Shown here: positions 1-7,971 of the stretch, piece after piece
Layout: each line of letters opens with the position of its first letter
How positions within the stretch are numbered: position 1 is the stretch's first letter
Source: a bacterium
GTDB lineage: Bacteria > Moduliflexota > Moduliflexia > Moduliflexales > JAUQPW01
Direction of reading: 5' to 3'
NCBI GenBank assembly: GCA_030550175.1
Contig: JAUQPW010000032.1
Span: 1-51,017 of the forward strand
DNA length: 51,017 bases
Position numbers and translations under genes: made by a program
Notes under the pieces: model-generated
The model's input: the letters and a program-made list of their open reading frames with translations, nothing else
Told to the model about the DNA's origin: nothing
The model's database searches: none

Positions 1-1
1 T

Positions 2-157
2 CTAGGAGCTTTTCTGTTCTTTGCATTGGATTCTTATTTTTACTGGCAGGATCCAGAGTACAGAATTCATGACGCATCGATTATTACCATTTTCCTCTTC
101 GGAGTTCAGATTATTTTGTTTGGACTCTTGGCGGATGCCATCAGCCATAAAAAATAG
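2..157 (+). CDS. C-terminal end of a membrane protein, probably a GT2 polyprenyl-phosphate glycosyltransferase (partial)
   Basis: An open frame enters from the left edge and ends at TAG 155-157, giving 51 residues. They include two hydrophobic stretches: one near the edge (LGAFLFFALDSYF) and one ending IIFLFGVQIILFGLLADAI, followed by a short basic tail SHKK. A hydrophobic hairpin with a GVQ-type second helix and short cytoplasmic tail is the usual C-terminus of DPM1/GtrB/ArnC-like glycosyltransferases, which load sugars onto undecaprenyl phosphate. It lies 9 bp before a formyltransferase gene of the ArnA type, which fits. The catalytic domain is outside the window, so the family is an inference from the tail and the neighbours. 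Confidence 0.5.
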   Translation, partial: LGAFLFFALDSYFYWQDPEYRIHDASIITIFLFGVQIILFGLLADAISHKK

Positions 158-166
158 TACCAAACT

Positions 167-1078
167 ATGCGCATTTTATACATGGGTAACAATATCCGCG
201 GGGTTGTATGCTTGAAGGCCCTGGCGGAACATGGAGAGGAAGTTATTGGGGTCGTGGTGCATCCGAATTTAAAGGAGGAAGATCCGGAGGAGTCGGTTCT
301 AGAGACTGCAAAGCGTTATGGTTACCCCATCTATCAACCGGTTCAGGTCAATAACCCGGATTTTGTCAGAGAGGTCAGGAACCTGGCTCCAGATCTTATA
401 ATTCTGGCAGGTTATAATCAGATCCTCAAAAAGGACCTGATCGATATTCCCCGGTTGGGCTGTATTAATCTGCATGGAGGTAAACTCCCAGAATATCGGG
501 GGGTCGCGCCTATAAACTGGCAGATTATCCGGGGCGAAACGACCGGCGGGATTGCTATCTTGTTTGTGGATGAAGGGATCGATACAGGTGATATTATTGC
601 CCAGGTTCGATTCGATATCACTTTAGAGGATACTGCCAAGACGGTTCTGGATAAGACCCTTGAATTGTTTCCGCCTCTTCTCCTGGACGTCCTGGCAAAG
701 TTCAAATTTGGAACCGTTCCGAGAATTAAACAAAATCGAGAAGAAGGTTGTTATTACACCCGAAGATATCCACGGGATGGACAGATTTACTGGAAGGACA
801 TGACCGCCTGGGAAGTATACAATCTCATACGGGGCCTGGTAAAGCCTTATCCTGGAGCCTTTACCTATCACCGGGGAGAAAAGCTATTTATCTGGAAAGC
901 TTCGTGGATGTCTGAAACCATTCGAGGTATCCCGGGAAGGGTCTGCTTACGAAGAGAAAAAGGTGTGGTCGTTTTGGCCAAGGATCGTGGACTCCTCATT
1001 GAAGAGGTTCAACCGGAGAAAGGCCCTATCCTGGAAGCCAATGCCTATTTTAAAAACCTGGGAGAGGATTTAGTTTAG
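167..1078 (+). CDS. Formyltransferase of the Fmt/ArnA N-terminal type (probably amino-sugar N-formyltransferase)
   Basis: 303 residues with the fold and length of the formyl-THF-dependent formyltransferase family. The catalytic triad is visible: N101 and H103 in INLHGGKLPEYRG, and D139 in DEGIDTGDI. The family moves a formyl group from N10-formyltetrahydrofolate to an amine, either Met-tRNA (Fmt) or a nucleotide amino sugar (ArnA, sugar N-formyltransferases). The C-terminal part (about 205-303) matches the Fmt C-terminal OB-like region only loosely. The location between a likely polyprenyl-phosphate glycosyltransferase and a flippase-like gene favours sugar formylation over initiator tRNA. 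The ATG starts 9 bp after the upstream stop with a weak ribosome site. Substrate is inferred; the family is confident. Confidence 0.85.
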   Translation: MRILYMGNNIRGVVCLKALAEHGEEVIGVVVHPNLKEEDPEESVLETAKRYGYPIYQPVQVNNPDFVREVRNLAPDLIILAGYNQILKKDLIDIPRLGCINLHGGKLPEYRGVAPINWQIIRGETTGGIAILFVDEGIDTGDIIAQVRFDITLEDTAKTVLDKTLELFPPLLLDVLAKFKFGTVPRIKQNREEGCYYTRRYPRDGQIYWKDMTAWEVYNLIRGLVKPYPGAFTYHRGEKLFIWKASWMSETIRGIPGRVCLRREKGVVVLAKDRGLLIEEVQPEKGPILEANAYFKNLGEDLV

Positions 1079-1110
1079 ATTCATCTCCGGGGTAAGGAGA
1101 TTATCCCAAA

Positions 1111-2223
1111 ATGCATTTTTTCCATCATAACAGTCAGATTAGGCCGAAAGCCTTCCTGAATCTCCAGGTAGAAAAGGGGAAAAGCTATCCCGTTTTCTCC
1201 AAAGAGCGAATTTTTCTCATCTTGAAAAGATGGATGAGGCCAGCAGTTTGTATTTCTCTCCTCGGATTTCTGTTTTCCAAAGTACCCCTTTCAGATTTCT
1301 TTGCCTTAATTGCCAAAGTGCCTTTTCAAGCGCTTTTCCTGGCATTTCTCCTTTACCTGATAGGCCAAATCTTCTTTGTTCTCCGATGGGAGGTCCTTTT
1401 ACGTGTCCTGAATCTTCGGGTAAGTCGTTTGAGATTGACGGCTTTACATTTTCTAGGTCTATTTTTTAGCTTCCTCCTCCCCACGTCAGTGGGAGGAGAT
1501 CTGATAAGAGCTTTCTATCTTTCCAGAGATACCTGCAAAACAGGAATCTCCTTTCTGTCGGTTTTTACAGACAGATACATTGCCTTTCTTGCGGTTCTCT
1601 TCACGGCTACCTTTACAGCATGGGTCAGTCAGATAACCCTTCAGGATCTGCTTTTGTATCCCTGGCTGGTCGGTCTGTCGCTGATGGTCGTCTCGATAAA
1701 TATATTACTGGGTTGGGGTTATCCGGCATACGGGATACATCTTTTACCTTCCCCTTTTCGTCCCTTTCAGGATACCCTTGTAGCCATGAATCAATCTTTA
1801 CAGATTATTTTTAAACATAAGAAAGCCCTTTGCCTGACTTTACTTTTATCCCTGGCTTTTCTATTCCTATCGGCCGAAGCCCATCAAATGCTGATTCAGG
1901 CTATGGGGAAATCCATGGAATTTAAATATCTTTTACTTTTCATTCCTTTAATTGCCCTGGCAGGTTCGATTCCTATATCCATTGGGGGGATTGGCTTACG
2001 GGAGAGTGCATATGTTTATCTTTTTTCAGGCATGGGTTTTACAGCAACCGAAAGTCTCGCCCTGGCATCCTTCATCTTTATGATCTGGCTGGCTATCAGT
2101 TTACCGGGATTAGGGATTTATTTTTTCATGGGAACAAAGCCTGGGGTTAGGGCAGAACCCTTATCGGCCCAAGATCTGCGGGTTGAAGGTCTGAAGCCTG
2201 AGGTCTTTCAACCCGGAAATTAA
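1111..2223 (+). CDS. Lysylphosphatidylglycerol synthase-type transmembrane protein (UPF0104/YbhN, MprF flippase-domain family)
   Basis: 370 residues, strongly hydrophobic, with about eight membrane segments. It carries family signatures: LPTSVGGDLIRAFYL near residue 125 and the late ISIGGIGLRESAYVYLF motif. These are typical of the LPG_synthase_TM family (MprF N-terminal domain, YbhN, AglD), which flips or positions lipid-linked substrates. There is no aminoacyl-transferase domain, so it is not a full MprF. AAGGAG at 1094-1099 precedes the ATG by 11 nt. In this operon it may translocate a modified glycolipid; that role is inferred. Confidence 0.85.
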   Translation: MHFFHHNSQIRPKAFLNLQVEKGKSYPVFSKERIFLILKRWMRPAVCISLLGFLFSKVPLSDFFALIAKVPFQALFLAFLLYLIGQIFFVLRWEVLLRVLNLRVSRLRLTALHFLGLFFSFLLPTSVGGDLIRAFYLSRDTCKTGISFLSVFTDRYIAFLAVLFTATFTAWVSQITLQDLLLYPWLVGLSLMVVSINILLGWGYPAYGIHLLPSPFRPFQDTLVAMNQSLQIIFKHKKALCLTLLLSLAFLFLSAEAHQMLIQAMGKSMEFKYLLLFIPLIALAGSIPISIGGIGLRESAYVYLFSGMGFTATESLALASFIFMIWLAISLPGLGIYFFMGTKPGVRAEPLSAQDLRVEGLKPEVFQPGN

Positions 2224-2232
2224 AAATACCTT

Positions 2233-3663
2233 ATGAAAGTTCTATTAATCAATCCACCACGGTACAATGAATTAATTGGCAATAATCCCGAGATTATCGA
2301 AGAAGAGCGCGGACATAATCCACCCCTGGGCTTACTCTATCTGGCCGGTTATCTTGAAAAGTATTCGGACCATGAGGTGGCCGTTCTGGATGCCCAGGCT
2401 GAAGAACTGACCTATGAACAGTTGGAGCAAACCCTGGCCCAAAAGCAGGCCGACGTGGTCGGCATTGAGGCCATGACCTTCACCCTAATCGATGTCATTA
2501 AAACTGTTCAACTGGTCAAAAAAGTTAGTCCAGAAACAAAAGTTGTCCTGGGAGGTCCCCACGTCCACATTTACCCCGAAGAGACCATCAACCTTCCCGG
2601 CGTTGATTTTCTTGTTTTAGGTGAAGGAGAACGGAGTTTTCACTATCTGCTCGATCACCTCCATAAACCGGATCGATTGAAGGAAATGAGGGGATTCGTT
2701 TTTAAGGAAAATGGAAATGTCATCAATACCGGGATCAGCGATTCGATTTACGATCTGGATAACCTTCCCTTTCCGGCCCGTCATTTGACCGATATCACCC
2801 GTTACAGTTCCCTTCTGGCAAAACGGGATATAGTGACCACCATGTTCACCAGCCGGGGATGCCCTTACCGCTGTACCTTTTGCGATAGACCCTTCTCGCC
2901 TGTCATTGGTCGGGAGTTTCGCTATCGTTCAGCCAAAAATGTTGTGGACGAAATGGAAACCTGCACCCATATGGGGATTTACGAGTTTCTCATCTACGAT
3001 GATACCTTTTCTGTGCGAAAAGATCGGGTCATGGCCATGTGTGAGGAGATCACAAGACGGAAGCTTAAAGTCGGCTGGGATGTGCGGGCCCATGTCAATA
3101 CCGTGACCCCGGATTTACTCAAGGCCATGAAAAAAGCCGGCTGTGAGCGAATCCATTACGGTGTAGAAGCCGGAAATGACCGTATGCTCAAACTCATCAA
3201 GAAGAACAGTACGGTGGCCCGTATCAAGGATGCTTTTAAATGGACCCGGGAGGCCGGCATGGAAACCCTGGCTTATTTTATCATCGGACAACAGACCGAG
3301 ACCTGGAAGGACATCCAAGACTCTATGCGCCTGGCCCGGGAAATTAATCCTAACTACGTCCATGTAACCATCCTTTGCCCCTATCCGGCTACCGAAATTT
3401 ACTTGGAAGGATTAAAGACCGGGATTCTTAAAAAAGACGTTTGGAAAGAATACGCCCGAAATCCGACCCCGGATTTTCAGCCCCCCTTCTGGGAAGAAAT
3501 TTTCACGGCCCAGGAGCTTCAACAGATGCTGGTCGAGTTCTATAAAGATTTTTATATGAGGCCCAGTTATATTATTAAAAACGTTCTGCAGATCCGATCT
3601 CTGGGAGAGTTTAAACGAAAAATTAAGGCGGGACTCAAGGTAATCGGTATGTCCGCCCATTAA
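2233..3663 (+). CDS. Radical SAM protein of the B12-binding-domain type
   Basis: 476 residues in two parts. Residues 1-145 have the Rossmann-like B12-binding fold (KVLLINPPR, PPLGLLYLAGYLE, VVLGGPH, LVLGEGE). The radical SAM core carries C210, C214 and C217 in the CPYRCTFC motif that holds the 4Fe-4S cluster, followed by YDDTF and YGVEAGNDRML. The classical DxHxxG cobalamin-ligand motif is absent, as in many members of this class. Such enzymes do methylations, ring contractions and other radical chemistry on lipids, antibiotics and sugars. The gene starts 9 bp after the flippase-like gene and ends 6 bp before the FemAB-like gene, so it is probably part of glycan or lipid modification. The substrate cannot be read from the sequence. 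Confidence 0.9.
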   Translation: MKVLLINPPRYNELIGNNPEIIEEERGHNPPLGLLYLAGYLEKYSDHEVAVLDAQAEELTYEQLEQTLAQKQADVVGIEAMTFTLIDVIKTVQLVKKVSPETKVVLGGPHVHIYPEETINLPGVDFLVLGEGERSFHYLLDHLHKPDRLKEMRGFVFKENGNVINTGISDSIYDLDNLPFPARHLTDITRYSSLLAKRDIVTTMFTSRGCPYRCTFCDRPFSPVIGREFRYRSAKNVVDEMETCTHMGIYEFLIYDDTFSVRKDRVMAMCEEITRRKLKVGWDVRAHVNTVTPDLLKAMKKAGCERIHYGVEAGNDRMLKLIKKNSTVARIKDAFKWTREAGMETLAYFIIGQQTETWKDIQDSMRLAREINPNYVHVTILCPYPATEIYLEGLKTGILKKDVWKEYARNPTPDFQPPFWEEIFTAQELQQMLVEFYKDFYMRPSYIIKNVLQIRSLGEFKRKIKAGLKVIGMSAH

Positions 3664-3669
3664 GGAACA

Positions 3670-4698
3670 ATGGTTTCTATTCAAATTATTTCCTCAAGCA
3701 GGGAAGAAAAGGAAATGTGGCAGAAATACGTGGATCAAAATCCCCAGGCTACCTTCTTTCACTTAATCGAGTGGCAGGAGATTCTGAAAAAAGTCTACGG
3801 CTACGAACCTTTTTATTTGACCGCCGTACAGGCAAATCAAATCAAAGGTATATTGCCGCTGTTTCAGATAAAAAGCCTCATCCGGGGTAAAAATCTGGCC
3901 TCTCTCCCCTTTCACTTTTTAGGTGGACCCCTCGGAGATTCCCTGGAAATCGAGCAAAGCTTGATAGATTATAGCATTAACCTGGCGAAAAAATTGGGAT
4001 GCCAGGACGTTCGCATGAAATCTTACCATTCCTATCCACAACCCTTACAGTTGAATCAATCTTACCTCTCTTTTAAGGTTCCGTTAAAGGCGAATTTTGA
4101 GGAAACCCTGAGACAATTTGCTGAAACGACCCGGAGGAACATTCGATCCGGTTTACGTAACAATAGGATCAACCTCGTTGAAAATTTAGATCAATTGAAA
4201 AGTTTTTATGGGTTGTTTGTAAAAAGTACCCGACGAATAGGTATTCCCCCCCATTCCTTCGGGTTGTTTAAGGAGCTTTGGGAGAAGTTCGGTCCTGAAC
4301 AGAGGGTTCGTATTACCCTGGCCGTCTATAAGGACTCCTACGTAGCCGGCCATGTGGCTTTAAACTTTAAAGAGAGTGTTTTGTACATGTGGGGAGCTTT
4401 GGATCGAACAGCTAAAAGCAAGGGATTTCAGGCCCTTCAAGGTGAAGCGATGAAATGGGCAATAAAAAATGGTTATCAATTTTACGACCTGGGTTGGACA
4501 CATCCCCAGGAAGCCGGGGCCCTCCATTATAAAAAGCATTTTGGAGCCCAGGAAAGACCGGTCCATTTCTACTCCTTGGCCGTTAAAAATAGACTGGATT
4601 ATCACCGGTCCTTTCCTCTGGCTAAAGCAATTTGGCGTAAACTCCCCCTGCCCCTTATAAAAATTGTCTCTCCCTGGCTGGCTAAACAGGCAGGTTAA
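3670..4698 (+). CDS. FemAB/GNAT-like acyl- or aminoacyltransferase
   Basis: 342 residues with the FemAB pattern. The N-terminal half has FFHLIEWQEILKKVYGYEP and KGILPLFQIKS. The second half has the GNAT-like core FAETTRRNIRSGLRNN, a conserved VLYMWGALDR strand and the GEAMKWAIKNGYQFYDLGW motif. Members add amino acids to peptidoglycan precursors or acyl groups to surface glycans; a large subset sits in exopolysaccharide clusters. AAGGA lies only a few bases before the ATG. Given its neighbours, a role in decorating a surface polymer is more likely than interpeptide-bridge synthesis. Family confident, substrate unknown. Confidence 0.8.
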   Translation: MVSIQIISSSREEKEMWQKYVDQNPQATFFHLIEWQEILKKVYGYEPFYLTAVQANQIKGILPLFQIKSLIRGKNLASLPFHFLGGPLGDSLEIEQSLIDYSINLAKKLGCQDVRMKSYHSYPQPLQLNQSYLSFKVPLKANFEETLRQFAETTRRNIRSGLRNNRINLVENLDQLKSFYGLFVKSTRRIGIPPHSFGLFKELWEKFGPEQRVRITLAVYKDSYVAGHVALNFKESVLYMWGALDRTAKSKGFQALQGEAMKWAIKNGYQFYDLGWTHPQEAGALHYKKHFGAQERPVHFYSLAVKNRLDYHRSFPLAKAIWRKLPLPLIKIVSPWLAKQAG

Positions 4699-4701
4699 CC
4701 T

Positions 4702-5385
4702 ATGACCCGGGATTACTATCAAAATCTTTACGATTTTCATAAACAGGTCGCTTTAGAAAAAGATGGCTTTTACGATAGCCGGGGTCATCGGCTAAAGCAT
4801 CATCCCGTTCAACTCTGGGCTAGAAGGCAAATCCTGGACCTTCTGACTCCCATTCTTTCAGGAAAAGAAACCCTCCTGGATGCAGGCTGTGGGAGAGGAG
4901 ACCTGGCCGTTTTCCTGAAAAAATACTTCCCCCGTATAAAGATCACAGGGATCGATATCGTACCCGAAATGATTCACATAGCCAGGCGGATAACCCAACC
5001 GTTATCCGGAATAGAATTCCATGTCGGTGGGATCCAGCAACTACCTTACGAGAATTGCTTTTTTGATGTGGTCATTGCCAACAACGTCCTGCATTGTTTG
5101 TTACCCCAAGATCAGCCATCTGCCCTGGCCGAATTGGTCAGGGTATCCAGAAAGTATTTGATCTTGGAACTAAAAAATAAAGATTGCCTGTATCACCGGA
5201 TCAAAAAGAAAAAAATAGCCCATCTTCCGCTTTACCCGGGTTCCCTTCCTGAAATGAAAGAACAGCTTCGAAAAGATCATTTTATCGTGGAAAAGGAAAA
5301 ATACTTTCTCTTTACCGGATTTCTCTCTCCCTGGATTGTTTTAAGGGCAAAAAAAGAATCAACCCCTGAAGATCTTCTAAAGTAA
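4702..5385 (+). CDS. Class I SAM-dependent methyltransferase
   Basis: 227 residues with a methyltransferase core: motif I LLDAGCGRGDLA at about residues 54-65, the acidic end of strand 2 in ITGIDIVPEMI, and motif IV FDVVIANNVLHCLLP. The fold resembles the Methyltransf_11/25 groups used on small molecules, quinones, lipids and sugars. It begins 3 bp after the FemAB-like gene and so is translationally linked. A sugar or lipid O- or N-methylation in surface-glycan synthesis is inferred from context only. Confidence 0.85.
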   Translation: MTRDYYQNLYDFHKQVALEKDGFYDSRGHRLKHHPVQLWARRQILDLLTPILSGKETLLDAGCGRGDLAVFLKKYFPRIKITGIDIVPEMIHIARRITQPLSGIEFHVGGIQQLPYENCFFDVVIANNVLHCLLPQDQPSALAELVRVSRKYLILELKNKDCLYHRIKKKKIAHLPLYPGSLPEMKEQLRKDHFIVEKEKYFLFTGFLSPWIVLRAKKESTPEDLLK

Positions 5386-5400
5386 CCGTTTTATTAAACC

Positions 5401-7971
5401 ATGTTGGGTTCTATACCGTCTCCTTCGGCCTTCTTTAAAAAAAATTCCCCGGATATGGTGGCTATTCTGACCCTATTCCTGGTCATCGTTCTCTTCTTCT
5501 CAAAAACTTTCTTTTTTCAGGAACTTTATTATATCCGGGACATCTACGGGGTCGGCTATCAATGGATGCATCTGGTTATAGAAATGCTTAAAGCCGGGTA
5601 CATTCCGCTATGGAATCCCTATCAACTTTCCGGTGTGCCCCATCTGGCCAATCCCGGTACCATGTCCCTTTATCCTCTGAATCTCTTCCTCTGTTTAACC
5701 GGATTAACCGGTTCTACTTATATTTATTTCCTTGTCCTCCATATTTTCCTGGCCGGAGCTTTCTTTTATGCCCTTATGCGCCACTGGAACTGCTCTCCCG
5801 TCCCTGCCTGGCTGGCTGCCTCCTCTTATATGTTGAGTGGATATGCCGTTGATTTCGAATTTAACCCTCCCTTTGCATGGATCCCGTTGATTTTTTTGTT
5901 TCTCGACAGGGCTTTAAACCCCAAACCCCGGACAGAAAAAAAATTATGGACCCCCTTCGGTTCGCTCCCCTCTATTCTTCTGGCCGGTGGTTTTTTGGGT
6001 TTACAGCTTTTAACAGGAGGCATCGAGGTTGTTTTTTTTACCTTACTGGCATTGGGCTTATACGTGGGATTTACGAGTTTGTGGGATCCGAAGAGCCGGC
6101 TCAAGGCCTTTGCGAGAAATACAGGCATTTTTATTTTGATCATCGGCATAGGAATCTCCCTGGCTATGGTACAATTTCTCCCCTCCCGGGAACTGGCTTT
6201 ACAATCGGCGAGAGTAAAGGGATTGGATTACGAAGCTGCAAGCAGCCACACCCTCCATCCGGCAGGTCTTATAGAATTCTTTATCCCCCATTTCTTCGGC
6301 AAAAAGACGGATATCCCTTTTTGGGGTGAACCTTTTTATGATAATCATTACGCTTACTTTATAAGCATCTACTTCGGTGTATCTACTCTCCTGTTGGGAA
6401 TGCTGACCTTGACCTGCTTACGTCATAGGCTTGTTTCTTATCTGTTAATACTTTTGATTTTGTCTATCATTTTAATGTTAGGCCCTTATACCCCGATCCA
6501 CTATCTGGTGTACCGCTATGTTCCCTTTATGGGAGGTCTGAGAATTCCGGTTAAATACCTGGTGTTGACCACCTTTGCAGCTTCGGCCCTGGGAGGTTTC
6601 GGAGCCCAGATCCTTTTGATAAGGAAAGAAAAAAGCCGCCACCACCTCCCCCCTTTGAAGAGGATTGGTTTTTTCTTTTTATGCCTGAGCTGGCTCCTGC
6701 TGGCTTTTCTTTTAGTGGATTCTTTAAGCCAGGGGGCTCTTTTCCAAAGAATTTTTGGAGGATATATTTCCCTTGAAAAACTTCGGGAAGCAATCCCCTA
6801 TGTTCATAAAGAAATTTTTACCTCCGCGGTTTTTCTCTTAGCAGGAACTGGAGTGATCATTCTGACTGCGACTTCTAAACTAAACCCTCGGGTTTCTGGA
6901 ATACTTCTGATTTTTATTTTAACAATAGATCTCTTTTCGGCCCATATCCATCTCCACCCCACGGTAACCGAACCGTTTTATTCCGAACCCCCCGCCGTGA
7001 TTAATCTCTTTGATAAAGACTCTCGTCTCTATCGCTTTTATCGATATTCCCGCGATATTCCGGAAATTCCGGATTTTGTGAGGGAGGATCCCTTCAAACG
7101 TTATTCCTGGTTTAAGAATACCCTCTTTCCTTACTATAGCGTTCAGAACCATGTATATGATGCGGCCGGAACTTTTTCCTTACGTCCCATGGATTACGGA
7201 CTTTTACTCCATGCTCTGGAGATTGCACCGTTGCCGGCGAAACTTAAGTTATTAAGTTTGCTAAACGTCCGTTACTTATTGAGTTTTTCGCCGCTGAAGG
7301 ATGAAAGACTCAGGCCGATAGCTTTTTTCCCGGATTTGAAAATGGGGGTGTATGAGAATACGGCTTATCTTCCCAGAGCCTATATCGTTCCACGGAGTAG
7401 AACGGTCAAAAAGGGAGTTGAAGCACTTAATACTTTCATCCGAGATGATTTCGATCCGCAAGAAGAAATTGTTTTATTAGAAGAAGGGCAGGAGACAGGA
7501 GGCCAGAAACAGGAAGCTAAAAGTGAATCCCAGGTTTCAAGTCCCCTGTTACCTTCTTCAGATGATGACAGGCAAGGCGTCTGGGCTTCCCAAGAGTCCT
7601 CCTGGAGAGAACCCTTTGCCTCTCAAGCCCATGTGGTTGACTATTCTCCGACCCGTGCTACTGTAGAAACGGAGACTTCCCAAGGGGGTTATCTCGTTTT
7701 TGCCGATAGTTATTACCCAGGATGGAGAGCGTATGTAGATGGACAAAAGCGTGAGATCCTGCGGGTTAATTATATTCTTCGCGCTGTTACTCTGGAGTCG
7801 GGGGAACATACCGTCCAATTTAAATATGAGCCTTTCTCCTACAAAATGGGATTATTTTTGAGCCTGATGACTTTCATGGTATGGATCGGGTCCTGGACGA
7901 TCTTTACTCTCTACCCTATCCGCTCCATGAACAGAGAGAAGCCAAACCCTCATCGCATCCATGATTCCTAA
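5401..7971 (+). CDS. YfhO-like polytopic membrane protein
   Basis: 856 residues. The first 530 or so hold about a dozen hydrophobic segments with family features such as the early aromatic loop SKTFFFQELYYIRDIYG and the PLWNPYQLSGVPHLANPG motif. These typify the YfhO / bacterial membrane protein group (GT-C-like), which glycosylates cell-surface polymers from lipid-linked donors. The soluble C-terminal part ends in GGYLVFADSYYPGWRAYVDG, the conserved YfhO tail motif, and one last membrane helix. A Gln/Glu/Ser-rich linker near residues 690-720 looks unconserved. The gene overlaps the next by 11 bp. Confidence 0.8.
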   Translation: MLGSIPSPSAFFKKNSPDMVAILTLFLVIVLFFSKTFFFQELYYIRDIYGVGYQWMHLVIEMLKAGYIPLWNPYQLSGVPHLANPGTMSLYPLNLFLCLTGLTGSTYIYFLVLHIFLAGAFFYALMRHWNCSPVPAWLAASSYMLSGYAVDFEFNPPFAWIPLIFLFLDRALNPKPRTEKKLWTPFGSLPSILLAGGFLGLQLLTGGIEVVFFTLLALGLYVGFTSLWDPKSRLKAFARNTGIFILIIGIGISLAMVQFLPSRELALQSARVKGLDYEAASSHTLHPAGLIEFFIPHFFGKKTDIPFWGEPFYDNHYAYFISIYFGVSTLLLGMLTLTCLRHRLVSYLLILLILSIILMLGPYTPIHYLVYRYVPFMGGLRIPVKYLVLTTFAASALGGFGAQILLIRKEKSRHHLPPLKRIGFFFLCLSWLLLAFLLVDSLSQGALFQRIFGGYISLEKLREAIPYVHKEIFTSAVFLLAGTGVIILTATSKLNPRVSGILLIFILTIDLFSAHIHLHPTVTEPFYSEPPAVINLFDKDSRLYRFYRYSRDIPEIPDFVREDPFKRYSWFKNTLFPYYSVQNHVYDAAGTFSLRPMDYGLLLHALEIAPLPAKLKLLSLLNVRYLLSFSPLKDERLRPIAFFPDLKMGVYENTAYLPRAYIVPRSRTVKKGVEALNTFIRDDFDPQEEIVLLEEGQETGGQKQEAKSESQVSSPLLPSSDDDRQGVWASQESSWREPFASQAHVVDYSPTRATVETETSQGGYLVFADSYYPGWRAYVDGQKREILRVNYILRAVTLESGEHTVQFKYEPFSYKMGLFLSLMTFMVWIGSWTIFTLYPIRSMNREKPNPHRIHDS